Origin: Ptiloglossa arizonensis
Taxonomy: Eukaryota; Arthropoda; Insecta; Hymenoptera; Colletidae
Assembly: GCF_051014685.1 (NCBI RefSeq)
Contig: NW_027478395.1
Span: 310,001 to 374,000, forward strand
Reading direction: 5' to 3'
DNA: 64,000 nucleotides
Shown here in pieces: positions 50,608 through 62,796 of the stretch. Under the pieces are notes generated by a model. The model was not told the DNA's origin and made no database searches. It saw nothing but the letters and a program-made list of their open reading frames with translations. Positions within the stretch are counted from its first letter, which is position 1, and every line of letters starts with the position of its first letter. A program made the position numbers and the translations under genes.

Positions 50608-53438
50608 AATGGGGCGAGTTCCTACTTTCAGATGCAACTGGAATTTTTGGGTTAGGTCAATCCGATCGCGAGATATGGGAGTTTGTAGATAAGAAATGGT
50701 TTAGAAGACAACAAATTTTTCGCACTTCTGCTGCTCCAAACGCTTAATCCGAATGGCCTAGGGACTAAATACACATACCAATGTAATCGGGAGAGTTTCT
50801 ACTTTCAGAGGCAATAGGAATTTTTGGGGTAGGTCAATCCGTTCGCGAGATATTGGAGTTTGAAGCCAAGAAATGGTTGAGAAGGAGAAAATTTTTCGTA
50901 ATTCTGCTGCTCCAAACGCTTAACCAGAATATCCTAGGGAAAAAATACACATACCGCTGTAATCGGGCTAGTTTCTACTTTCAGATGCCATCGGAATTTT
51001 TGGGTTAGGTCAATCTGTTTGCGAGATATGGGAGTTTGTAGCTAAGAAATGGTTTAGAAGACAACAAATTTTTCGCACTTCTGCTGCTCCAAACGCTTAA
51101 TCCGAATGGCCTAGGGACTAAATACACATACCAATGTAATCGGGCGAGCTTCTACTTTCAGAGGCAATAGGAATTTTTGGGGTAGGTCAATCCGTTCGCG
51201 AGATATGGGAGTTTGAAGGCAAGAAATGGTTGTGGAGGAAAAAAATTTTTCGCCCTTCTGCTGCTCCAAACGCTTAACCAGAATGGCCTAGGGAACAAAT
51301 TCACATACCGTTGTAATCGGGCGAGTTTCTACTTTCAGATGCAATAGGAATTTTTGGGTTAGGTCAATCCGTTCGCGAGATATGGGAGTTTGAAGCTAAG
51401 AAATGGTTGAGGAGACAACAAATTTTTCGCACTTCTGCTGCTCCAAACGCTTAAACAGAATGGCCTAGGGCAAAAATACACATACCGTTGTAATCGGGCG
51501 AGTTTCTACTTTCAGATGCAATAGGAATTTTTGGGTTAGGTCAATCCGTTCGCGAGATATGGGAGTTTGAAGCCAAGAAATGGTTGAGAAGGCAAAAAAT
51601 TTTTCGCAATTCTGCTGCTTCAAACGCTTAACCAGAATGGCCTAGGGGAAAAATACACGTACCGTTGTAATGGGGCGAGTTCCTACTTTCAGATGCAACA
51701 GGAATTTTTGGGTTAGGTCAATCCGATCGCGAGATATGGGAGTTTGTAGCTAAGAAATGGTTTAGAAGACAACAAATTTTTCGCACTTCTGCTGCTCCAA
51801 ACGCTTAATCCTAATGGCCTAGGGACTAAATACACATACCAATGTAATCGGGAGAGTTTCTACTTTCAGAGGCAATAGGAATTTTTGGGGTAGGTCAATC
51901 CGTTCGCGAGATATGGGAGTTTGAAGCCAAGAAATGGTTGTGAAGGAAAAAAATTTTTCGCCTTTCTGCTGCTCCAAACGCTTAACCAGAATGGCCTAGG
52001 GAAAAAATACACATACCGTTGTAATCGGGCGGGTTTCTACTTTCAGATGCGATAGGAATTTTTGGGTTAGGTCAATCCGTTCTCGAGATATGGGAGTTTG
52101 AAGCCAAGAAATGGTTTAGAAGACAACAAATTTTTCGCACTTCTGCTGCTCCAAACGCTTAATCCGAATGGCCTAGGGACTAAATACACATACCAATGTA
52201 ATCGGGCGAGCTTCTACTTTCAGAGGCAATAGGAATTTTTGGGGTAGGTCAATCCGTTCGCGAGATATGGGAGTTTGAAGGCAAGAAATGGTTGTGGAGG
52301 AAAAAAATTTTTCGCCCTTCTGCTGCTCCAAACGCTTAACCAGAATGGCCTAGGGAACAAATTCACATACCGTTGTAATCGGGCGAGTTTCTACTTTCAG
52401 ATGCAATAGGAATTTTTGGGTTAGGTCAATCCGTTCGCGAGATATGGGAGTTTGAAGCTAAGAAATGGTTGAGGAGACAACAAATTTTTCGCACTTCTGC
52501 TGCTCCAAACGCTTAAACAGAATGGCCTAGGGCAAAAATACACATACCGTTGTAATCGGGCGAGTTTCTACTTTCAGATGCAATAGGAATTTTTGGGTTA
52601 GGTCAATCCGTTCGCGAGATATGGGAGTTTGAAGCCAAGAAATGGTTGAGAAGGCAAAAAATTTTTCGCAATTCTGCTGCTTCAAACGCTTAACCAGAAT
52701 GGCCTAGGGGAAAAATACACGTACCGTTGTAATGGGGCGAGTTCCTACTTTCAGATGCAACAGGAATTTTTGGGTTAGGTCAATCCGATCGCGAGATATG
52801 GGAGTTTGTAGCTAAGAAATGGTTTAGAAGACAACAAATTTTTCGCACTTCTGCTGCTCCAAACGCTTAATCCTAATGGCCTAGGGACTAAATACACATA
52901 CCAATGTAATCGGGAGAGTTTCTACTTTCAGAGGCAATAGGAATTTTTGGGGTAGGTCAATCCGTTCGCGAGATATGGGAGTTTGAAGCCAAGAAATGGT
53001 TGTGAAGGAAAAAAATTTTTCGCTTTTCTGCTGCTCCAAACGCTTAACCAGAATGGCCTAGGGAAAAAATACACATACCGTTGTAATCGGGCGGGTTTCT
53101 ACTTTCAGATGCGATAGGAATTTTTGGGTTAGGTCAATCCGTTCTCGAGATATGGGAGTTTGAAGCCAAGAAATGGTTGTGAAGGAAAAAAATTTTTCGC
53201 CATTCTGCTGCTCCGAACGCTTAACCAGAATGGCCTAGGGAAAAAATACACACACCGTTGTAATCGGGCGAGTTTCTACTTTCAGATGCAATAGGAATTT
53301 TTGGGTTAGGTCAATCCGTTCGCGAGATATGGGAGTTTGAAGCTAAGAAATGGTTGAGGAGACAACAAATTTTTCGCAATTCTGCTGCTTCAAACGCTTA
53401 ACCAGAATGGCCTAGGGGAAAAATACACGTACCGTTGT
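50608..53438 (+). repeat. 16-monomer higher-order repeat, copy B
   Basis: Anchors at 50,608, 51,669, 52,731 and 53,439 repeat the 6+6+4 plan at offset 2,830. The middle 6-mer (51,669-52,730) is a hybrid. Its first half has the 4-mer content ('tgtgaagg', 'cgggcggg', 'gttctcgagat'), then switches near 52,102-52,115, within 'aagaaatggtt', to the 6-mer content ('tttagaagac', 'cgagcttctac'). Overall length is kept, which fits gene conversion or a double exchange. Other private marks are 'gatgcaactgg' and 'aatcctaatgg'. Confidence 0.88.
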
Positions 53439-54317
53439 AATGGGGCGAGTTCCTACTTTCAGATGCAACAGGAATTTTTGGGTTAGGTCAATCCGATCGC
53501 GAGATATGGGAGTTTGTAGCTAAGAAATGGTTTAGAAGACAACAAATTTTTCGCACTTCTGCTGCTCCAAACGCTTAATCCGAATGGCCTAGGGACTAAA
53601 TACACATACCAATGTAATCGGGAGAGTTTCTACTTTCAGAGGCAATAGGAATTTTTGGGGTAGGTCAATCCGTTCGCGAGATATTGGAGTTTGAAGCCAA
53701 GAAATGGTTGAGAAGGAGAAAATTTTTCGTAATTCTGCTGCTCCAAACGCTTAACCAGAATATCCTAGGGAAAAAATACACATACCGCTGTAATCGGGCT
53801 AGTTTCTACTTTCAGATGCCATCGGAATTTTTGGGTTAGGTCAATCTGTTTCGAGATATGGGAGTTTGTAGCTAAGAAATGGTTTAGAAGACAACAAATT
53901 TTTCGCACTTCTGCTGCTCCAAACGCTTAATCCGAATGGCCTAGGGACTAAATACACATACCAATGTAATCGGGCGAGCTTCTACTTTCAGAGGCAATAG
54001 GAATTTTTGGGGTAGGTCAATCCGTTCGCGAGATATGGGAGTTTGAAGGCAAGAAATGGTTGTGGAGGAAAAAAATTTTTCGCCCTTCTGCTGTTCCAAA
54101 CGCTTAACCAGAATGGCCTAGGGAACAAATTCACATACCGTTGTAATCGGGCGAGTTTCTACTTTCAGATGCAATAGGAATTTTTGGGTTAGGTCAATCC
54201 GTTCGCGAGATATGGGAGTTTGAAGCTAAGAAATGGTTGAGGAGACAACAAATTTTTCGCACTTCTGCTGCTCCAAACGCTTAAACAGAATGGCCTAGGG
54301 CAAAAATACACATACCG
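53439..54317 (+). repeat. 16-monomer higher-order repeat, copy C (broken)
   Basis: Copy C begins in step (offset 2,831) but breaks off within its first 6-mer. At about 54,306-54,317 a 'gggcaaaaatacacatacc' unit joins a 'gctgtaatcgggctag' unit through the shared 'atacacataccg'. After this the order is irregular to about 55.4 kb. A one-base deletion ('tctgtttcgagat') lies near 53,850. Confidence 0.82.
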
Positions 54318-55369
54318 CTGTAATCGGGCTAGTTTCTACTTTCAGATGCCATCGGAATTTTTGGGTTAGGTCAATCTGTTTGCGAGATATGGGAGTTTGT
54401 AGCTAAGAAATGGTTTAGAAGACAACAAATTTTTCGCACTTCTGCTGCTCCAAACGCTTAATCCGAATGGCCTAGGGACTAAATACACATACCAATGTAA
54501 TCGGGCGAGCTTCTACTTTCAGAGGCAATAGGAATTTTTGGGGTAGGTCAATCCGTTCGCGAGATATGGGAGTTTGAAGCCAAGAAATGGTTGTGAAGGA
54601 AAAAAATTTTTCGCCTTTCTGCTGCTCCAAACGCTTAACCAGAATGGCCTAGGGAAAAAATACACATACCGTTGTAATCGGGCGGGTTTCTACTTTCAGA
54701 TGCGATAGGAATTTTTGGGTTAGGTCAATCCGTTCTCGAGATATGGGAGTTTGAAGCCAAGAAATGGTTGTGAAGGAAAAAAATTTTTCGCCATTCTGCT
54801 GCTCCGAACGCTTAACCAGAATGGCCTAGGGAAAAAATACACATACCGTTGTAATCGGGCGAGTTTCTACTTTCAGATGCAATAGGAATTTTTGGGTTAG
54901 GTCAATCCGTTCGCGAGATATGGGAGTTTGAAGCTAAGAAATGGTTTAGAAGACAACAAATTTCTCGCACTTCTGCTGCTCCAAACGCTTAATCCGAATG
55001 GCCTAGGGACTAAATAAACATACCAATGTAATCGGGCGAGTTTCTACTTTCAGAGGCAATAGGAATTTTTGGGGTAGGTCAATCCGTTCGCGAGATATGG
55101 GAGTTTGAAGGCAAGAAATGGTTGTGGAGGAAAAAAATTTTTCGCCATTCTGCTGCTCCGAACGCTTAACCAGAATGGCCTAGGGAAAAAATACACATAC
55201 CGTTGTAATCGGGCGAGTTTCTACTTTCAGATGCAATAGGAATTTTTGGGTTAGGTCAATCCGTTCGCGAGATATGGGAGTTTGAAGCTAAGAAATGGTT
55301 GAGGAGACAACAAATTTTTCGCACTTCTGCTGCTCCAAACGCTTAAACAGAATGGCCTAGGGCAAAAAT

Positions 55370-56576
55370 ACACATACCGTTGTAATCGGGCGAGTTTCTA
55401 CTTTCAGATGCAATAGGAATTTTTGGGTTAGGTCAATCCGTAGGCGAGATATGGGTGTTTGAAGCCAAGAAATGGTTGAGAAGGCAAAAAATTTTTCGCA
55501 ATTCTGCTTCTCCAATCGTTTAACCAGAATGGCCTAGGGGAAAAATACACGTACCGTTGTAATCGGGCGAGTTTCTACTTTCAAATGCCATAGGAATGTT
55601 TGGGTTAGGTCAATCCGTTCGCGAGATATGAGAGTTTGAAGCTAAGAAATGGTGGAGAAGACAACAAATTTTTCGCGATTCTGCTGCTCCAAACGCTCAA
55701 ACAGAATGGACTAGGGAAAAAATACACATACCGTTGTAATCGGGCGAGTTTCTACTTTCAAATGCAATAGGAATTTTTGAGTTAGGTCAATCCGTTCGCG
55801 AGATATGAGAGTTTGAACCTAAGAAATGGTTGAGAAGACAACAAATTTTTCGCAATTCTGCTGCTCCAAACGCTTAACCAGAATGGCCAAGGGAAAAAAC
55901 ACGCATACCGTTGTAATCGGGCGAGTTTCTACTTTCAGATGCAACAGGAATTTTTGGGTTAGGTCAATCCGTTCGCGAGATATTGGAGTTTGAAGCCAAG
56001 AAATGGTTGAGAAGGAGAAAATTTTTCGTAATTCTGCTGCTCCAAACGCTTAACCATAATATCCTAGGGAAAAAATACACATACCGCTGTAATCGGGCTA
56101 GTTTCTACTTTCAGATGCCATCAGAATTTTTGGGTTAGGTCAATCTGTTTGCGAGATATGAGAGTTTGTAGCTAAGAAATGGTTTAGAAGACAACAAATT
56201 TTTCGCACTTCTGCTGCTCCAAACGCTTAATCCGAATGGCCTAGGGACTAAATACACATACCAATGTAATCGGGCGAGTTTCTACTTTCAGAGGCAATAG
56301 GAATTTTTGGGGTAGGTCAATCCGTTCGCGAGATATGGGAGTTTGAAGCCAAGAAATGGTTGTGAAGGAAAAAAATTTTTCGCCTTTCTGCTGCTCCAAA
56401 CGCTTAACCAGAATGGCCTAGGGAACAAATACAAATACCGTTGTAATCGGGCGAGTTTCTACTTTCAGATGCAATAGGAATTTTTGGGTTAGGTCAATCC
56501 GTTCGCGAGATATGGGAGTTTGAAGCTAAGAAATGGTTGAGGAGACAACAAATTTTTCGCACTTCTGCTGCTCCAA
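55370..56576 (+). repeat. Block repeated at the window's right edge (7.43 kb away)
   Basis: This block matches 62,797-64,000 at offset 7,427 (42 monomers less seven), falling to 7,424 after small deletions in the second copy. Marks are 'ccgtaggcgagatatgggtg' (55,439 and 62,866), 'gccatcagaattt', 'gatatgagagtttgtag' and 'gaacaaatacaaatacc' (56,427 and 63,851). A third, partial copy lies at about 46,170-47,060, with the 'ccgtaggcg' mark at 46,242. Confidence 0.87.
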
Positions 56577-58939
56577 ACGCTTAAACAGAATGGCCTAGGG
56601 CAAAAATACACATACCGTTGTAATCGGGCGAGTTTCTACTTTCAGATGCAATAGGAATTTTTGGGTTAGGTCAATCCGTTCGCGAGATATGGGAGTTTGA
56701 AGCCAAGAAATGGTTGAGAAGGCAAAAAATTTTTCGCAATTCTGCTTCTCCAATCGTTTAACCAGAATAGCCTAGGGGAAAAATACACGTACCGTTGTAA
56801 TCGGGCGAGTTTCTACTTTCAAATGCCATAGGAATGTTTGGGTTAGGTCAATCCGTTCGCGAGATATGAGAGTTTGAAGCTAAGAAATGGTTGAGAAGAC
56901 AACAAATTTTTCGCGATTCTGCTGCTCCAAACGCTCAAACAGAATGGACTAGGGAAAAAATACGCATACCGTCGTAATCGGGTGAGTTTCTACTTTCTGA
57001 TGCAACAGGAATTTTTGGGTTAGGTCAATCCGTTCGCCAGACATGGGAGTTTGAAGCTAAGAAATGTTTGACAAAACAACAAATTTTTCGCACTACTGCT
57101 GCTCCAAACGCTTAACGAGAATGGACTAGGGAAAAAATACGCATACCGTTGTAATCGGGTGAGTTTCTACTTTCAGATGCAACAGGAATTTTTGGGTTAG
57201 GTCAATCCGTTCGTGAGATATTGGAGTTTGAAGCCAAGAAATGGTTGAGAAAGAAAAAATTTTTCGCAATTCTGCTGCTCCAAACGCTTAACCAGAATAT
57301 CCTAGGGAAAAAATACACATACCGCTGTAATCGGGCTAGTTTCTACTTTCAGATGCCATCGGAATTTTTGGGTTAGGTCAATCCGTTTGCGAGATATGGG
57401 AGCTTGTAGCTAAGAAATGGTTTAGAAGACAACAAACTCTTCGCACTTCTGCTGCTCCAAACGCTTAACCAGAATGGCCTAGGGACAAAATACACATACC
57501 GTTGTAATCGGGCGAGTTTCTACTTTCAAATGCAATAGGAATTTTTGAGTTAGGTCAATCCGTTCGCGAGATATGAGAGTTTGAACCTAAGAAATGGTTG
57601 AGAAGACAACAAATTTTTCGCAATTCTGCTGCTCCAAACGCTTAATCCGAATGGCCTAGGGACTAAATACACATACCAATGTAATCGGGCGAGTTTCTAC
57701 TTTCAGATGCAACAGGAATTTTTGGGTTAGGTCAATCCGTTCGCGAGATATTGGAGTTTGAAGCCAAGAAATGGTTGTGAAGGAAAAAAATTTTTCGCCT
57801 TTCTGCTGCTCCAAACGCTTAACCAAATGGCCTAGGGAAAAAACACACATACCGTTGTAATCGGGCGAGTTTCTACTTTCAGATGCAACAGGAATTTTTG
57901 GGTTAGGTCAATCCGTTCGCGAGATATGGGAGTTTGAAGCTAAGAAATGGTTGAGGAGACAACAAATTTTTCGCACTTCTGCTGCTCCAAACGCTTAAAC
58001 AGAATGGCCTAGGGCAAAAATACACATACCGTTGTAATCGGGCGAGTTTCTACTTTCAGATGCAATAGGAATTTTTGGGTTAGGTCAATCCGTTCGCGAG
58101 ATATGAGAGTTTGAAGCTAAGAAATGGTTGAGAAGACAACAAATTTTTCGCGATTCTGCTGCTCCAAACGCTCAAACAGAATGGACTAGGGAAAAAATAC
58201 GCATACCGTCGTAATCGGGTGAGTTTCTACTTTCTGATGCAACAGGAATTTTTGGGTTAGGTCAATCCGTTCGCCAGACATGGGAGTTTGAAGCTAAGAA
58301 ATGGTTGAGGAGACAACAAATTTTTCGCAATTCTGCTACTCCAAACGCTTAACCAGACTGGCCTAGGGAAAAAATACGCATACCGTTGTAATCGGGCGAG
58401 TTTCTACTTTCAGATGCAACAGGAATTTTTGGGTTAGGTCAATCCGTTCGCGAGATATTGGAGTTTGAATCCAAGAAATGGTTGAGAAGGAAAAAATTTT
58501 TCGCAATTCTGCAGCTCCAAACGCTTAACCAGAATATCCTAGGGAAAAAATGCACATACCGCTGTAATCGGGCTAGTTTCTACTTTCAGATGCAATAGGA
58601 ATTTTTGGGTTAGGTCAATCCGTTCGCGAGATATGGGAGTTTGAAGCTAAGAAATGGTTGAGGAGACAACAAATTTTTCGCACTTCTGCTGCTCCAAACG
58701 CTTAAACAGAATGGCCTAGGGACTAAATACACATACCAATGTAATCGGGCGAGTTTCTACTTTCAGAGGCAATAGGAATTTTTGGGGTAGGTCAATCCGT
58801 TCGCGAGATATGGGAGTTTGAAGCCAAGAAATGGTTGAGAAGGCAAAAAATTTTTCGCAATTCTGCTGCTTCAAACGCTTAACCAGAATGGCCTAGGGAC
58901 AAAATACACATACCGTTGTAATCGGGCGAGTTTCTACTT

Positions 58940-61900
58940 TCAGATGCAACAGGAATTTTTGGGTTAGGTCAATCCGTTCGCGAGATATTGGAGTTTGAAG
59001 CCAAGAAATGGTTGAGAAGGAGAAAATTTTTCGTAATTCTGCTGCTCCAAACGCTTAACCAGAATATCCTAGGGAAAAAATACACATACCGCTGTAATCG
59101 GGCTAGTTTCTACTTTCAGATGCCATCGGAATTTTTGGGTTAGGTCAATCTGTTCGCGAGATATGGGCGTTTGTAGCTAAGAAATGGTTTTGAAGACAAC
59201 AAATTTTTCGCACTTCTGCTGCTCCAAACGCTTAATCCGAATGGCCTAGGGACTAAATACACATACCAATGTAATCGGGCGAGTTTCTACTTTCAGAGGC
59301 AATAGGAATTTTTGGGGTAGGTCAATCCGTTCGCGAGATATGGGAGTTTGAAGCCAAGAAATGGTTGTGAAGGAAAAAAATTTTTCGCCTTTCTGCTGCT
59401 CCAAACGCTTAACCAGAATGGCCTAGGGAACAAATACACATACCGTTGTAATCGGGCGAGTTTCTACTTTCAGATGCAATAGGAATTTTTGGGTTAGGTC
59501 AATCCGTTCGCGAGATATGGGAGTTTGAAGCTAAGAAATGGTTGAGGAGACAACAAATTTTTCGCACTTCTGCTGCTCCAAACGCTTAAACAGAATGGCC
59601 TAGGGCAAAAATACACATACCGTTGTAATCGGGCGAGTTTCTACTTTCAGATGCAATAGGAATTTTTGGGTTAGGTCAATCCCTTCGCGAGATATTGGAG
59701 TTTGAAGCCAAGAAATGGTTGAGAAGGAAAAAATTTTTCGCAATGCTGCTGCTCCAAATGCTTAACCAGAATATCCTAGGGAAAAAATTCACATACCGCT
59801 GTAATCGGGCTAGTTTCTACTTTCAGATGCCATCGGAATTTTTGGGTTAGGTCAATCCGTTTGCGAGATATGGGAGTTTGTAGCTAAGAAATGGTTTAGA
59901 AGACAACAAATTTTTCGCACTTCTGCTGCTCCAAACGCTTAACCAGAATGGCCTAGGGACAAAATACACATACCGTTGTAATCGGGCGAGTTTCTACTTT
60001 CAGAGGCAATAGGAATTTTTGGGGTAGGTCAATCCGTTCGCGAGATATGGGAGTTTGAAGCCAAGAAATGGTTGTGAAGGAAAAAAATTTTTCGCCGTTC
60101 TGCTGCTCCAAACGCTTAACCAGAATGGCCTAGGGAAAAAATACACATACCGTTGTAATCGGGCGAGTTTCTACTTTCAGATGCGATAGGAATTTTTGGG
60201 GTAGGTCAATCCGTTCGCGAGATATGGGAGTTTGAAGCCAAGAAATGGTTGTGAAGGAAAAAAATTTTTCGCCTTTCTGCTGCTCCAAACGCTTAACCAG
60301 AATGGCCTAGGGAAAAAATACACATACCGTTGTAATCGGGCGAGTTTCTACTTTCAGATGCAATAGGAATTTTTGGGTTAGGTCAATCCCTTCGCGAGAT
60401 ATTGGAGTTTGAAGCAAAGAAATGGTTGAGAAGGAAAAATTTTTTCGCAATGCTGCTGCTCCAAACGCTTAACCAGAATATCCTAGGGAAAAAATACACA
60501 TACCGCTGTAATCGGGCTAGTTTCTACTTTCAGATGCCATCGGAATTTTTGGGTTAGGTCAATCCGTTTGCGAGATATGGGAGTTTGTAGCTAAGAAATG
60601 GTTTAGAAGACAACAAATTTTTCGCACTTCTGCTGCTCCAAACGCTTAACCAGAATGGCCTAGGGACAAAATACACATACCGTTGTAATCGGGCGAGTTT
60701 CTACTTTCAAATGCAATAGGAATTTTTGAGTTAGGGCAATCCGTTCGCGAGATATGAGAGTTTGAACCTAAGAAATGGTTGAGAAGACAACAAATTTTTC
60801 GCAATTCTGCTGCTCCAAACGCTTAACCAGAATGGCCAAGGGAAAAAACACGCATACCGTTGTAATCGGGCGAGTTTCTACTTTCAGATGCAACAGGAAT
60901 TTTTGGGTTAGGTCAATCCGTTCGCGAGATATTGGAGTTTGAAGCCAAGAAATGGTTGAGAAGGAGAAAATTTTTCGTAATTCTGCTGCTCCAAACGCTT
61001 AACCAGAATATCCTAGGGAAAAAATACACATACCGCTGTAATCGGGCTAGTTTCTACTTTCAGATGCCATCGGAATTTTTGGGTTAGGTCAATCTGTTTG
61101 CGAGATATGGGAGTTTGTAGCTAAGCAATGGTTTAGAAGACAACAAATTTTTCGCAATTCTGCTGCTCCAAACGCTTAATCCGAATGGCCTAGGGACTAA
61201 ATACACATACCAATGTAATCGGGCGAGTTTCTACTTTCAGAGGCAATAGGAATTTTTGGGGTAGGTCAATCCGTTCGCGAGATATGGGAGTTTGAAGCCA
61301 AGAAATGGTTGTGAAGGAAAAAAATTTTTCGCCTTTCTGCTGCTCCAAACGCTTAACCAGAATGGCCTAGGGAACAAATACACATACCGTTGTAATCGGG
61401 CGAGTTTCTACTTTCAGATGCAATAGGAATTTTTGGGTTAGGTCAATCCGTTCGCGAGATATGGGAGTTTGAAGCTAAGAAATGGTTGAGGAGACAACAA
61501 ATTTTTCGCACTTCTGCTGCTCCAAACGCTTAAACAGAATGGCCTAGGGCAAAAATACACATACCGTTGTAATCGGGCGAGTTTCTACTTTCAGATGCAA
61601 TAGGAATTTTTGGGTTAGGTCAATCCCTTCGCGAGATATTGGAGTTTGAAGCCAAGAAATGGTTGAGAAGGAAAAAATTTTTCGCAATGCTGCTGCTCCA
61701 AACGCTTAACCAGAATATCCTAGGGAAAAAATACACATACCGCTGTAATCGGGCTAGTTTCTACTTTCAGATGCCATCGGAATTTTTGGGTTAGGTCAAT
61801 CCGTTTGCGAGATATGGGAGTTTGTAGCTAAGAAATGGTTTAGAAGACAACAAATTTTTCGCACTTCTGCTGCTCCAAACGCTTAACCAGAATGGCCTAG

Positions 61901-62331
61901 GGACAAAATACACATACCGTTGTAATCGGGCGAGTTTCTACTTTCAGAGGCAATAGGAATTTTTGGGGTAGGTCAATCCGTTCGCGAGATATGGGAGTTT
62001 GAAGCCAAGAAATGGTTGTGAAGGAAAAAAATTTTTCGCCGTTCTGCTGCTCCAAACGCTTAACCAGAATGGCCTAGGGAAAAAATACACATACCGTTGT
62101 AATCGGGCGAGTTTCTACTTTCAGATGCGATAGGAATTTTTGGGTTAGGTCAATCCGTTCGCGAGATATGGGAGTTTGAAGCCAAGAAATGGTTGTGAAG
62201 GAAAAAAATTTTTCGCCTTTCTGCTGCTCCAAACGCTTAACCAGAATGGCCTAGGGAAAAAATACACATACCGTTGTAATCGGGCGAGTTTCTACTTTCA
62301 GATGCAATAGGAATTTTTGGGTTAGGTCAAT
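58940..62331 (+). repeat. 11-monomer duplication, two partly overlapping copies
   Basis: 58,940-60,387 and about 60,884-62,331 match at offset 1,944 (11 monomers less three bases). Rare marks are 'gtcaatcccttcgcgag' (59,681 and 61,625, with a third at 60,388), 'cgcaatgctgctgctcc' and 'cgccgttctg'. Between the copies lies a 'gagttag..gaacctaag' unit also found at 41.3, 45.4, 46.6, 55.8, 57.6 and 62.7 kb. Confidence 0.82.
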
Positions 62332-62796
62332 CCGTTCGCGAGATATGGGAGTTTGAAGCTAAGAAATGGTTGAGGAGACAACAAATTTTTCGCACTTCTG
62401 CTGCTCCAAACGCTTAAACAGAATGGCCTAGGGCAAAAATACACATACCGTTGTAATCGGGCGAGTTTCTACTTTCAGATGCAATAGGAATTTTTGGGTT
62501 AGGTCAATCCGTTCGCGAGATATGGGAGTTTGAAGCCAAGAAATGGTTGAGAAGGCAAAAAATTTTTCGCAATTCTGCTGCTTCAAACGCTTAACCAGAA
62601 TGGCCTAGGGACAAAATACACATACCGTTGTAATCGGGCGAGTTTCTACTTTCAAATGCAATAGGAATTTTTGAGTTAGGTCAATCCGTTCGCGAGATAT
62701 GAGAGTTTGAACCTAAGAAATGGTTGAGAAGACAACAAATTTTCGCAATTCTGCTGCTCCAAACGCTTAACCAGAATGGCCAAGGGAAAAAAACAC

